From Sesamum alatum (lineage: Eukaryota > Streptophyta > Magnoliopsida > Lamiales > Pedaliaceae): a DNA stretch of 64,000 nt. The notes beneath the pieces are model-generated. The model worked only from the letters and a program-made list of their open reading frames with translations, was not told where the DNA came from and ran no database searches. Of this stretch, positions 33,760 to 46,500 are shown in pieces (position 1 is the first letter of the stretch; each line of letters starts with the position of its first letter). The translations under genes and the position numbers were made by a program. The DNA is taken from positions 29,435,636 through 29,499,635 of the forward strand of contig JACGWO010000002.1 in the NCBI GenBank assembly GCA_034509735.1, read 5' to 3'.

Positions 33760-35752
33760 TGTTGGAATAGGTGACCATGTAGCCAATCTTAGCAGGAAAA
33801 ATGTAACCTATGTCTAAACAATTTCAAGGATTTGATAAATTATTAATGAATAAGAAGTGATATTCATTTGGCATTACTTTTTTTGTGTTCACTTTATCTG
33901 CTTTATATTTCTGTTCACTACGCAAACAAAGCCCACAGACTGAAAACACATTTCGGGGACTGGGACTACGCTTGGAGGTAAGTCCATGAAATCAGTCCTG
34001 CCGAATGAGTCTGGAAAACTCCAAGTCAAGGAATCTCGAAAATGGGTATCGAGATTCCCCTTGAGACTTCCACTAAGAATCTGCTGTCGTATTTCATCAA
34101 CGGGTGACGGGGATCGTCTAAGTAGTGTTAGTGGGTTAGCCCGCTAGGGAGCAGCTGACTGAGGTGACTCGCGGGAACCGTCTTACGGAGGACCTTGAGT
34201 AGAGCGGTTAGGTATGACGTGTGTTCCCGGTTCCAACAGTACAGGTCAATTCCTTTGACTTGAGGAACTGCTGAGTTTACTTGTAGATCAGGGCTGTATC
34301 TTAGATATGGTGAGAGATTTCCATGAAGCACTTGAGTAATCATAAGCCATGTCTAGTGCAGCTCCAGCGTACAGAGTGACAGTAGTTTCGAAGAAAGGAT
34401 CTGTCTCCTATCAAAAGGCATTGGCAGTTGAGTCTCACAAATGCTCTGTGTCTTGTCCCTAAAATTTGTGGTCACAGTAACTGAACAGAAGGGAAGGTTT
34501 CCCTTGCGGCGTTTAGTAAAGGACAGACCGACACTCAGGTCCAAAATGGGTACCTGCATTTTCCGTGCCCTACACCTTAAGTGGTGAGACCGTAGACAGA
34601 AGGACAAGTGTACTGTTAGAGCCTCAATGTTCATCCCCGTATATTCACCTAGTCTCTAGTGCCATGGACCGTTGCTAGATGGCCACCCATAGTAACGGGC
34701 GGATTCTAGGAATCCGACCAAGTCTACCTGAACGTGAACCTAAAGAGTCACACACAATCCGCACACATAAAGTATTTAATTTAGAATTAAATATTTGGAG
34801 AAATGGAATGATTAAATTGGATTTAATCGGGTCCTTAATTTTCTTGGAAAGAATTAATTCCTTTTATTGGATAAAAGGGATTTATCTAATAAATTAGATT
34901 TATTAAAAAATTAATTTAATGGGCTTAGAATAAATATTTATATTTAATATATTTATTTATCGCCCTTGGAATATTTAAATGGGTTTTAAATATTTCATTA
35001 AATTAAATTAATGGTTGAGATTAAAAACAGATATGGATGGCTAGGACTCATTTCACTAGGTCAAATTACTACTTTGACTACGACTTTGACTAGGTCAAAA
35101 TCCTAGTCAAATTAGTCTTATTAGAGTTAAAGTTTGAAGAGGATTAAACTCCTCCTCTATATATACTCCTAGCTCCTCACCTAAAGAGAGATGATGATTC
35201 TTCAACACACACACACACACACAAACTGTGTGCTCTCTCTCCCTCTCTCGTCCGCCTCTCTCCTCTCTCTCTCCAAGAATTGTTCTTGTTCTTTTGTGTT
35301 AACATTTGAACAAAAGGAGGATTATTCCCATTAAATAATAACGTGTGATTGATCCGTCCTCTCCAAATAAAATACTTATTCGTTCGCTAGCACGAAGTAC
35401 AAGATACGTGGGCAGATTTCATGTCACGATTTAGAGGATCTCACATACGAGATTTGGAGCAAATCAGGGAACAACGCGAGTACCGGTTAGAAGAGGAAAT
35501 TGACGAACCGGTAGGTCTCTATTTACGTTTTCGTCGTCTTTTATTTTACAAATCCTATGGCCTCCATGATTGCATGTATGTTCTTAATTCATGAGATACA
35601 CCAAACACCCAGGAACTTCAAGGGCACACCCCTTGAACATGTTTTAATTTTATATGTATTATGCATGTTTAAATTCTGCAATTTAAATTTATACCGCGCT
35701 TCCGCGTTCGTGCTATTCTCGGGATAATCCACACGCCTATCCCAGGCTTTCA
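33760..35752 (+). repeat. Element C 5' LTR
   Basis: The 1993 bp LTR starts TGTTGGAATAGGTGACC and ends CCCAGGCTTTCA. It carries W-box palindrome TTTGACTAGGTCAAA at 35085-35099 with further GTCAAA/TTTGAC half-sites (35055-35112), TATATATA at 35158-35165, a (CA)n and (CT)n tract (about 35205-35275), and donor-like GTAGGT at 35511-35516. Confidence 0.93.
35085..35165 (+). promoter_or_regulatory. LTR promoter of C: W-box palindrome and TATA box
   Basis: TTTGACTAGGTCAAA contains two inverted TTGAC cores, the binding site of plant WRKY factors, about 60 bp before TATATATA. The same layout is in the 3' LTR (42716-42730, 42750-42764, TATA 42823-42830). WRKY control is inferred. Confidence 0.5.
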
Positions 35753-35753
35753 G

Positions 35754-35767
35754 TAGTATCAGAGCCC
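35754..35767 (+). other. Primer-binding site of C (one mismatch)
   Basis: TAGTATCAGAGCCC differs from the family PBS TGGTATCAGAGCCC by G to A at the second base. It starts two bases after the LTR. Confidence 0.85.
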
Positions 35768-36021
35768 GGTTCGGTGTATAGGCCTAGGGTTCTGTGTGCG
35801 TTTTGAGCATGAAAAACGTGTTTGGCATGTTTTAATTATTTCTTGATATTTTATCACTAAAGCATGTCGTTTTCTTGTTTTCAATTTCGTATGATTATGG
35901 TATGTTGGTATTTTCTATTTTTTCTTGGGAAACGGGGGAAAAATTGAACGAAACGGAGAAAACGGAGCACACGGCCACCCAGTGGTTGACAGCGCGCGCT
36001 GTGCGCTCAGGCAAGGCGGGC

Positions 36022-36444
36022 GCGCGCAGGCAGGGGAGCCTACGCGCGGCCGCCTGCGCCAGGTGCGCATGGCGCGCACAGTCAGCCCTACCAGGCGGCG
36101 CGGCCAAGCGGCAGGCGCAGGCGGGTGGCCAGGCGCGCGCGCACACGGGCAGGGAAGCCAGCGTGCTGGAGCGCCTGCACGCCCGGATGCGCGGCCAGAG
36201 AAGCCGTGCACGAGCGCGTGCATGTGGCGGCGCCACCAGGGGCGCGCGCACGCAGACTATGGAGTCTGCGCGCACTCGCGCGCGCCTACACAGGGTTGTG
36301 GAGTTTGCGCGCGCACGCGCGCCTGCGCAGGGCAGGCTCACGCTAGCGACCGGCTGGCTGGTGCGCACGGGCAGACGAGCCTGCGCTCGTGGCCGTGCAA
36401 ACAGCTGCCGAGCAGGCGCGCACGCACGCAGGCAGGGGTCTGCG
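36022..36444 (+). repeat. GC hairpin array in leader of C
   Basis: Clear stems: 36022-36031 with 36038-36047 (loop AGGGGA, one mismatch); CGCAGACT 36251-36258 with AGTCTGCG 36263-36270 (loop ATGG); CGCAGGC 36427-36433 with GTCTGCG 36438-36444 (loop AGGG, one G-U pair). The whole block 35965-36510 is extremely GC- and CpG-rich, unlike the AT-rich flanks. Confidence 0.8.
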
Positions 36445-36510
36445 CTCGCCACAGGGGTAGCAAGCTGGGCCTGCTGACCTGCGTGCCAGCTGACGCCTTC
36501 GCTTTTCGCG

Positions 36511-37961
36511 GTATTTTCAGTTTTTCTTTTTAATTTTTTGGATTATTCTAAAAATTCGTTTTGTTTAATTTTGCCTATTTTGTAAGAACATTATTTTTGG
36601 GAGGTTTAGTTTATTGGATTTGGAATCCAAGGTGACTTACCTACAAATAATGAGGAAGGGTCTTCTTAAATGGTAAATATTATTGCCAACGGTTGTACCA
36701 TATTTTTCATACGTGGCACATTTATTTTATCGAGTATTGATGTTATTGGTAATCATGGAATGTTAGCATATATTTATGTGATTGGATCATGTGATTATGT
36801 GCGTTGAATGGAAAAGGATGATCACGAGCCTTAGATCGAATGTATGGTTTAATTCTTAAATGGTAAATATTAATTTCTGCTTTCTCCTTCTCCCCTTCTA
36901 GTTGCCTTGGAATAATAAGGCATTCTTCCTCCCTCCTAATGTACTTCCTTGGGTTTTCGCTGGGGTTTCTGTTTTAATATGTAATGAGAGTAGTATAAGA
37001 GTGAGGTTTTAATTTTTAATGTATTTGGTGGAGAAGAAGGAAGGTCCACATGGAGAGAACAAAACGGAGGATCCAAGGCGTATCCATGAAGAAATGAAAG
37101 AGAAAAGAGACCAAGGCCCATCAGAATGATGATTGGGTTACTATTAATGTAATAGTATAGGACCAACCCTAGATTGACCATAGATCCACTGCGGGCTCAG
37201 TGGGTCGCATAGGATTCAGGCTCGTGATCATCCAATAGGGGCGTGCTAGGCTTTAATTTTGCATGTGGTTGTTATGATGGATGATATGGGATGCGATTTA
37301 TTTATTTACATATTATGGATGAATGTGTTTATATTTATACATATGAGATCTCGGTCATTTACTACTCTCACATTGGTTGGACCAATGTCCAAATATTAGG
37401 CCCTAGACAAAAATGGACATGGACCCTAGGAGTTTGTCCATGCCTTCAAGTCCATGGCATAGTGAGGAAGCTAATTTAGGTCGATAGCGTGATCTCACGA
37501 GTCGCGGCACGTCTATCGTACTTAAAAGAAGCTGCACTGTGTCATGAACGAAAAGTAGACCACTGTTACCTGTCTCACGAGTCGTGTAGGTAGTAGCGGG
37601 TCTATGATTCAGTTGATTGGGTCAGGTCTAACGCCCGATTAGCATGATTTGCTTGGAGTCCTCGGGATCATGTGAAAGGGTGAGGCAATAATCTTGGGAA
37701 TCTCGTGGAACGAGAATGGTATGGCATACCTCCCACAGAATTCTTCCCATGCGAATCGTAAAAACGGGGTATGGGAAAATTCACTGTGGATCCAAGCCCT
37801 CTAGGAAAAGGTTTCCCGAAAACAACGTTTGAGAGTACCGTGTTTTCGTATAAATAGTGGGAGCATTAAATGTCTAAAGATCAAGCATTTAATTATTTAT
37901 CAAACTTTCGTCTCTTAAATTCTGCTGATCGCGAACTCTGTTTTTTAAATGTAGATATAAA
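36511..37961 (+). other. Rest of the leader of C
   Basis: There is no gene. It contains the paired motifs CTCACGAGTCGCG (37494-37506) and CTCACGAGTCGTG (37574-37586), TATAAATA at 37849-37856, and an acceptor-like TGTTTTTTAAATGTAG ending at 37954, eight bases before gag. Confidence 0.7.
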
Positions 37962-40900
37962 ATGTCTAACAACCCTTTATCAACCATACTTGAGACCAAC
38001 AAATTCAATAGAACCAATTACAACGACTGGTTGCGCAATCTCAAAGTGTTCTCATTGCAACTACAAACACTAAGAGTGTTCTCATCGCCAAAGAGGGGAA
38101 AGGAAAAGGAAAGAGTAAGGCTGTCTCCAAGCAACAGTCGAGGGCATATGACATATGTATCAATTGCCGTGAGAAAGGGCATTGGAAGAGGGAGTGCCCC
38201 AAACTCCTCTCGAACCAAGGTATATTTGTGATTGAGGTTAATATGGTCACTAATTCTGCCTCTTGGGTATTAGATACCGGCTGTGGAGCTCACATTTGCA
38301 ATGATTTGCAGGTGCTGAAAAGAAGAAGAAAACTGGGTAGCGGGGATATGATCCAGAAGCTTGGGAACGGCAAGGCCATCTTGGCAGAAGCATTAGGATC
38401 CGCCACTCTAGTAGTTAGTGATCGTATTAGTATAGAATTAGAGCAAGTTTATTATGTACCTAGTATGATTAAAAACATCATTTCCATTCCATTGTTAGAC
38501 AATAGTGGTTATGAGTTTATGATCAATAAAAATTGCTTTTATTTGATGAGGTGTGGAATTGCTCATCTACTTGGTACACTTAATAATGGGCTCTATATCT
38601 TACAACAAACGAACTTCGTTCTTAACACTCAACACAAACGTAAAATAGATAATAACGGGAATGCACGACTGTGGCACGCAAGGCTAGGTCACATATCCCA
38701 AGACAGGATGAAAAGATTGGTAGACTCAAAGAACCTAGAGGTAGGGACTTGAGTGAGCTACCAACTTGTGAATTCTGTCTAAGAGGGAAAATGACCAAGA
38801 AGCCCTTTGTAGGACAAAGCAAGCTTGCCACAGGTCTGTTGCACTTGGTCCATACAGACGTATGTGGACCACTAAGGACGCAGGCCCGAGGTGGGTTCTC
38901 CTACTTTATAACCTTCACCGATGATCATTCACGGTATAGTTATGTATACCTGATGAGGTACAAGTCTGAAGCTCTTGAGAGGTTTTAAGAATTCAGACTT
39001 GAAGTGGAGAACCAAACCAACTGCAAAATTAAAGTCCTACGATCAGACCGAGGCAGAGAATACCTTAGTACCGAGTTCCTTAATTATCTAAAAGAAAATG
39101 GTATAATATCTGAATGGACACCTCTCGGGACACCACAGGTGAATGATGTCTCTGAAAGGAGGAATCAAACCCTGTTGGACATGGTTCGATCCATGATGAG
39201 TTTTACCAAATTGCCCTTGTCCTTTTTGGCTACGCATTAGAAACGACGACCAAGTTGTTAAATTTGGCGCCAACCAGTGTATTGACCCAAACCCCATATG
39301 AAATATGGAACGGCAAGTCTGCATCCTACAACTACTTGAAAGTGTGGGGTAGCCCCGCATACGTCAAGAGGTTAGTGGGAGATAAGGTAGAATCCAGGTC
39401 TAGCTTATGCAGGTTCGTTGGATACCCTAAAAAAACTTCAGGTTGTTACTTTGATGACTCGTGGAACAAAAGGTATTTGTTTCAAGGAACGCTGTATTCT
39501 TGGAACAAGGCTTTCCAGAGGATATCCAACCTAATGAACTGATCCTTAAGGAATCAGGTGATGGAAATCAGTCATCAGAGGTAGCTGCGGTTTCCTCACT
39601 TAGAAGATTCAGGATAGATACCCAAAGGACTGACCAACCTCGAGAAGTCCAGCATGCTAGGCATGAAGGACAACCTCAGGAAAGGCCAGCCCCGGTACCT
39701 GAACCGCCAGCTCCTATATAGTCAGCGCCCACAGTCACCACTAACATTCCCATTCTTCTTAGGTCAACTAGAGAGTCCGGACCTCCAGTGAGATATGGCT
39801 TTCTAAATACGACAGGTCTACTGGATAACGATCCTAAGACATACGGAAAAGCGATGTTCGACATCGACTCCGGGAAATGGCTTGAGGCTATGAAAATCGA
39901 AATGGACTCCATGAGCGAGAACCAAGTCTGGAGACTTGTAGACCCATCGAAAGGTGTTAAGCCAGTTAGCTGTAAGTGGGTCTATAAGTGCAAACTTGGC
40001 GTTGATGGAGAAGTCACAACTTTTAAGGCTAGGCTAGTAGCTAAAGGGTACACCCAACGTCCGGGGGTCGATTTTGAGGACACCTACTCGCCGGTAGCCA
40101 TGGCTAAATCCATTCGGATCTTGCTCGCCATAGCAACATGGTATGACTATGAGATATGGCAGATGGACGTGAAAACGGCCTTCCTCAATGGTTCCGTTGA
40201 GGAAGAGATCTATATGGATCAGCCGGAGGGTTTCACGGTCACTGGAAAACAACAGAAGGTCTATCGTCTCCAGAAGTCCATCTATGGCCTCAAACAAGCA
40301 TCCCGAAGTTGGAACATTCGCTTTGATGAAGTGATACGGGGTTGTGACTTCGTCAAAAACGAATCCGACCCTTGTGTATACAAGAAGGTCAGTGGGAGCT
40401 ATATAGTGTTCCTAGTGCTTTATGTGGATGACATTCTACTCATAGGTAATGATGTAAGAATGTTAGGTGACACAAAAGCATGGTTATCAATCCAGTTTTT
40501 CATGAAGGATTTCGGTGAAGCCTCCTACATCCTAGGCATCCAGATTGTCAGGGACAGATCTAAAAGGATTTTAGGGCTCACCCAAATCTCGTATATGGAG
40601 AAAATCCTGAAAAGACTTCGAATGGACAACTCCAAACGAGGATTCCTTCCCATGAGGCATGGGATCAAGTTATCCAAGAAACAGTCCCCGCAGACTGGTG
40701 AGGAACTTGAAAGGATGAAGGTCATCGCCTATGCTTCTGCCGTAGGTAACATCCAATATGCGGTTCACTGCACCAGACCTGACATTGCTTACGCTTTGAG
40801 TGTAACAAGCAGATATCAGTCTTGTGCAGGAGAGGCACATTGGAATGTTGTTAAGGGCATCCTTAAGTACCTGAGAAGGACTAAGGAAATGTTCTTAGTC

Positions 40901-41400
40901 TATGGCAATAGGGAACTGATCCTAGAAGGTTTTAGCGAGGCTAGCTTCCAGTTTGATGGCGATGATGCCAAGTCTCAATCGGGTTATGTATTCAGGCTTA
41001 ATGGAGGAGTAGTGGCTTGGAAAAGTTCCAAGCAAGCAACCACTGCTGATTCCACCACTGAGGCCGAATACATAGCAGCTTCAGAAGCTGCCAAGGAAGC
41101 GGTTTGGATGAGAAACTACATCCAAGAGTTGGGTGTGGTGCCTAGCATCGCCTAGCCCGTTGTCATCTTTTGTGATAACAACGGAGCAATGGAGCAAGCA
41201 AAGGAACCGAGATCTCATCACCGTTCCAAACATATTCTTAGATGCTACCATCTTCTAAGAGAAATGGTAGGATGAAGTGACGTTCAGATGGACCGAGTCA
41301 ACTCAGCAGACAACACAGCAGTTCCGCTGACAAAGCCTATGTCGCAGAGCGCTCATACGCAACATGTTGAGAAGATGGGGATTAGACATATGGGCGATTG
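37962..41400 (+). pseudogene. Element C gag-pol polyprotein
   Basis: After 27 codons of Gag a deletion of about 635 bp joins to the region before the zinc knuckle (INCREKGHWKREC, about 38160-38200). Protease WVLDTGCGAHICNDLQ (near 38265), pre-integrase WHARLGHI, and integrase HTDVCGP, LRSDRGREY and DVSERRN follow, with frame changes near 38750, 38985 and 39235. From 39788 to 41155 one frame covers nearly all RT (DVKTAFLNGS, YVDDILLIGND) and most of RNase H (SEASFQFDGDDAKSQSGY, EAEYIAASEAAKEAVW) before a stop (TAG) at 41153. RT and RNase H are the best-preserved domains of this copy. Confidence 0.92.
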
Positions 41401-41412
41401 GCTTTAAAGGTC

Positions 41413-41423
41413 AAGTGGGAGAT
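41413..41423 (+). other. Polypurine tract of C
   Basis: AAGTGGGAGAT directly precedes the 3' LTR TGTTAGAATAGG and is identical to the tract in A. Confidence 0.88.
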
Positions 41424-43413
41424 TGTTAGAATAGGTGACCATGTAGCCAATCTTGGTAGGAAAAATGTAACCTATGTCTAAACAATTTCAAGGATTTGAT
41501 AAATTATTAATGAATAAGAAGTGATATTCATTTGGCATTACTTTGTTTGTGTTCACTTTATCTGCTTTATATTTCAGTTCACTATGCAAACAAAGACCAC
41601 GAACTGAAAACACATTTTGGGGAATGGGACTACGCTTGGAGGTAGGTCCATGAAATCAGTCCTATCGAATCAGTCCGGAAAACTCCAAATCAAGGAATCT
41701 CGAAAATAGGTACCGAGATTCCCCTTGAGACTTGCACTAAGCATCTGTTGTCGTATTTCATCGACGGGTGACGAGGATCGTCTAAGCAGTGTTAGTGGGT
41801 TAGCCCGCTAGGGATCAGCTGACTGAGGTGACTCGCGGGAACCATCTTACGGAGGACCTTGAGTAGGGTCGGTTAGGTATGACGTGTGTTCCCGTTTCCA
41901 ATAGTACAGGTCAAGTCCTTAAAACTTGAGGAACTGCTGAGTTTACTTGTACATCAGGGCTGTATCTTAAATATGGTGAGAGATTGCCAAAAAGCACTTG
42001 AGTAGTCATAAGCCATGTCTACTTCAGCTCAAGCGTACAGACTGACAGTAGTTTCCAAGAAAGGATCGGTCTCCTGTCAAAAGGCATTGACAGTTGAGTC
42101 TCACAAATGCTCTGTGTCTTGTCCCTAAAATCTGTGGCCACAGTAACTGAACAGAAGGGAAGGTTTTCCTTGTGGTGTTTAGTAATGGACAGACCGACAC
42201 TTAGGTCCAAAATGGGTACCTGCATTTTCTGTGCCCTAGACCCTAAGTGGTGAGACCGTAGACGGAAGGACAAGTGTACTGTTAGAGCCTAAATGTTCAC
42301 CCCGTATATTCACCTAGTCTCTAGTGCCATGGACCGTTGCTAGATGGCCACCCATGGTAACGGGCGGATTCTAGGAATCCGACCAAGTCTACCTGAACGT
42401 GAACCTAAAGAGTCACACACAATCCGCACACATAAAGTATTTAATTTAGAATTAAATATTTGGAGAAATGGAATGATTAAATTGGATTTAATCGGGTCCT
42501 TAATTTTCTTTGAAAGAATTAATTCCTTTTATTGGATAAAAGGGATTTATCTAATAAAATAGATTTATAAGAATATTAATTTAATGGGCTTAGAATAAAT
42601 ATTTATATTTAATATATTTATTTATTATCCTTGGAATATTTAAATGAGTTTTAAATATTTCATTAAATTAAATTAATGGTTGAGATTGAAAGGAGAGATG
42701 GATGGCTAGGATTAATTTGACTAGGTCAAATTACTACTTTGACTAGGACTTTGACTAGGTCAAAATCCTAGTCAAATTAGTCTTCTTAGAGATGGAATTT
42801 GAAGAGGATTAAACTCCTCCTCTATATATACTCCTAGCTCCTCACCTTAAGAGAGATGATGATTCTTCAACACACACACACACAAACCGTGTGCTCTCTC
42901 TCCCTCTCTCGTCCGCCTCTCTCCTCTATCTCTCCAAGAATTGTTCTTGTTCTTTTGTGTTAACAATTGAACAAAAGGAGGATTAATCTCGTTAAATAAT
43001 AACGTGTGATTAATCTGTCCTCTCCAAATAAAATACTTGTTCGTTCGCTGGCACGAAGTACAAGATACGTGGACAGATTGCGTGTCACGATTTAGAGGAT
43101 CTCAAATACGATATTTGGAGCTAATCGGGGAACAACGCGATTACCGGTTAGAAGAGAAAAAAGACGAACCGGTAGGTCTCTATTTACGTTTTCGTCCTCT
43201 TTTAGTTTACAAATTCTATGGCCTCCAATATTGCATGTATGTTCTTAATTCATGAGATACACCGAACACCCAGGAACTTCAAGGGCACACCCCTTGAACG
43301 TGTTTTAATTTTATACGTATTATGCATGTTTAAATTCTGCAATTTAAATTTATACCTCGCTTCCGCATTCGCGCTATTCCCGGGATCTCCCACACGCCTA
43401 TCCCAGGCTTTCA
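41424..43413 (+). repeat. Element C 3' LTR
   Basis: The 1990 bp LTR starts TGTTAGAATAGG and ends CCAGGCTTTCA, followed by ACGAG and B gag. It carries two W-box palindromes, a TATA box and donor-like GTAGGT at 43172-43177. Confidence 0.93.
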
Positions 43414-46400
43414 ACGAGAACCAAGGCTACGTCATAGACGAGCCATTCCCTAGGACCTTGTCGGAATGATCCACGCCCGAAGAACGTGAGACGTTCGAGA
43501 CTTGGCATAAGGATAACCAGAAAGTCTGTTGCATCATACTCTCTATGACGAATGAGTTTCAAAAGCAGTATGAAAGGCTAGACGATGCCCCTTCCGTTAT
43601 GGCTCGCCTGAAGGATTGCTATGCAGTCCTGGACCGGCATACTAGGTATGTCGCGACCAAGGCGTTCTTTGGAATTAAAATGACCGATGGGTCTCTGTAC
43701 AAGAGCATGGGGTCAAGATGCTTACCTTGGTGGAAAAGCTCGAAGACCTCAAGGCAGGGCTCGATAACGAGACGTGCACAGATGTGATCCTTTAGTCTCT
43801 CCCACCCTCCTTCGACCAATTCATTGTTAACTACAACATAAACACACTTGAGAAGGGTATTCATGAGTTAATCAATATATTGGTGCAATACGAGGCAACG
43901 ACCAAAAAGTCTACGCGTTGGTATTGTTTGGAGATGCTTCAACTTCCAAAACGAAAGGCAAGGGTGCCGGACGTTGGAAAAGGAAGAAGGGAAAGGGAAA
44001 AGCCATCAAAGCAGCTACCAACACTAAGAGTGTTCCCATTGCCAAAGTGGGGAAAGGAAAAGGAAACGGGAAGGTTGACTCAAAGCAACAGTCAAGGGCA
44101 TATGACATATGTATTAATTGCCGTGAGAAAGGGCATTGGAAGAGGGATTGCCCCAAACTCCTCTCCAAACAAGGTATCTTTGTGATTGAGGTTAATATGG
44201 TTACTAACATTGCCTCTTGGGTATTAGATACCGGCTGTGGAGCTCACATTTGCAATGATTTGCAGGTACTGAAAAGAAGCAGAAAACTGAGTAGCGGGGA
44301 TATGATCCTAAAGCTTAGGAATGGCAAGGCCATCTCGGCAGAAGCAGTAGGATCCGCCACTCTAGTAGTTAGTAATCGCATTAGTATAGAATTAGAGCAA
44401 GTTTATTATGTACCTAGCATGATTAGAAACATCATTTCCATTCCGTTGTTAGACAATAGTGGATATGAATTTATGATCAATAAAAATTACTTTTATTTGA
44501 TGAGGTGTGGTATTGCTCATATGCTTGGTACGCTTAATAACAGTCTCTATATCTTACAGCAAACGGACTTCGTTCTAAACGCTCAACACAGATGTAAAAT
44601 AGATAAAAACGGGAACGCACAACTGTGGCACGCGAGGCTAGGTCACATTTCCCAAGATAGGATGAAGAAATTGGTAGACTTAAAGAACCTAGAGGTAGGG
44701 GACTTGAGTGAGCTACCAACTTGCGAATCCTGTCTTAGAGGGAAAATGACCAAGAAGCCCTTTGTAGGACAAAGCAGGCTTGTCACAGGTCTGTTGGACT
44801 TGGTCCATACAGATGTATGTGGACCACTAAGGACGCAAGCCCGAGGTGGCTTCTCCTACTTCATAACCTTCACCGATGATCATTCACGGTATGGTTATGT
44901 ATACCTAATGAGGTACAAGTCTGAAGCTCTTGAGAGGTTTAAGGAATTCAGACTTGAAGTTGAGAACCAAACCGGCTGCAAAATTAAAGTCCTGCGGTCA
45001 GACCGAGGCGGAGAGTACCTTAGTACTGAGTTCCTTAATTATCTTAAAGAAAATGGTATAATATCTGAATGGGCACCTCCTGGGATACCACAGTTAAATG
45101 GGGTCTCTAAAAGGAGGAATCGAACCCTGTTGGACATGGTTCGATCCATGATGAGTTTTACCAAATTGCCCTTGTCCTTTTGGGACTACGCATTGGAGAC
45201 TGCGGCCAAGTTGTTAAATTTGGCGCCAACCAGCGTATTGACCCAAACACCATATGAAATATGGCACGACAAGCGTGCGGCCTACGACTATCTGAAAGTG
45301 TGGGGTAGTCCCGCATACATAAAGAAGCTAGTGGGAGACAAGCTAGAATCAAAGTCTAGTTTTATGCAGGTTTGTTGGATACCCCAGGAAACTGCAGATG
45401 ATTCTTTTTATGACCCCTTGGAACAAAAGGTATTTATTTCAAGGAACGCAGTGCTCTTGGAACAAGGCTTTCCAGAGGATATCCAACCTGATAAACTGAT
45501 CATTGAGGAGTCAAGTGATGGAAACCAATCATCAGTGGAAGCCGCGGATTCTTCACTTAAAGGATTCAGGATAGATACCCAGAGGACTAACCAACCTCGA
45601 GAAGTCCAGCATGCTAGGCATGAAGGACAACCTCAGGAAGGGCCAGCCTCGGTACCTGAACCGCCGGCTCAAATATAGTCAGCGCCCACAGTCACCAATG
45701 ACGTTCCCGTTCTCCGTAGGTCAGCTAGAGAGTCACGACCTCCTATAAGATACGGCTTTCTAAACATGACCAGTCTATTAGATAAAGATCCTAAGACATA
45801 CGGGGAAGTGATGTCCGACATCGACCCCGGAAAATGGCTTGAGGCCATGAAAACCAAAATGGACTCCATGAATGAGAAGCAAGTCTGGACATTTGTAGAC
45901 CAGCCCAAATGGGTTGAGCCAGTTGGTTGTAAATGGGTCTATAAGCGCAAACTTGGCATTGATGGAGAAGTCATAACCTTCAAAGCTAGGCTAGTAGCAA
46001 AAGGGTACACTCAACGACACAGGGTCGATTTTGAGGACACCTACTCGCCAGTAGCCATGGCTAAGTCCATTCGGATCCTGCTTGCCATAGCAGCATGGTA
46101 TGACTATGAGATATAGCATATGGACGTGAAAACGGCCTTCCTCAATGGTTTCGTTGAGGAAGAGATCTACATGGATCAGCCGGGGGGTTTCACGGTCGCC
46201 GGAGAAGAACAGAAGGTCTGTCGTCTCCAAAAGTCCATCTATGGCCTCATACAAGCATCCCGAAGTTGGAACATTCGCTTTGACGAAGTCATACGGGGTT
46301 ATGATTTCATCAAAAACGAATCCGACCCTTGTGTATACAAGAAGGTTAGTGGGAGCTCTATAGTGTTCGTAGTGCTTTATGTGGATGACATTCTACTCAT

Positions 46401-46500
46401 AGGAAATAACGTTAGAATGTTGGGTAACACAAAAGCATGGTTATCAACTCAGTTTTCCATGAAGGATTTGGGTGAAGCCTCCTACATTCTTGGCATCCAG
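43414..46500 (+). pseudogene. Element B gag-pol, continued to RT
   Basis: Gag resumes (ENQGYVIDEPFPRTL, then a stop) with frameshifts to about 43915. One frame at 43918-45678 holds zinc knuckle CINCREKGHWKRDC, protease WVLDTGCGAHICNDLQ, pre-integrase and integrase (HTDVCGP, LRSDRGGEY). The catalytic integrase Glu is Lys (AAA at 45109-45111, GVSKRRN). RT runs in 45766-46503 with TGG to TAG at 46114, DVKTAFLNG and YVDDILLIG still present. It ends at SYILGIQ, where the inverted LTR of D begins; the rest of RT and RNase H is missing. Confidence 0.92.

Larger units (their letters stand above)
33760..43413 (+). mobile_element. Copia element C, nested in gag of B
   Basis: It has complete LTRs (33760-35752 and 41424-43413), a PBS-like site with one mismatch, leader with hairpin array, gag-pol and polypurine tract. 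The LTRs differ by roughly 5-6 percent over a 560-base stretch compared by eye, so C is clearly older than A. Gag has lost about 635 bp, and several frameshifts and stops disable the polyprotein. Confidence 0.93.

Noticed and set aside
35205..35275. CA and CT microsatellites as separate features
   Set aside because: They recur after the TATA box in every copia LTR here and are part of the LTR R region.
35875..36533. Open frames of about 200 codons on both strands in the GC-rich leader of C
   Set aside because: They are Ala/Arg/Gly-rich in every frame and open because the CpG-rich DNA lacks A/T for stops. The homologous block in A, B, D and F differs in length and frame, so no protein is conserved.
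46496..46500. TCCAG as target-site duplication of element D
   Set aside because: No matching TCCAG borders D on the right; the right side is a duplicated RT segment and the D 5' LTR is missing, so the insertion cannot be verified.
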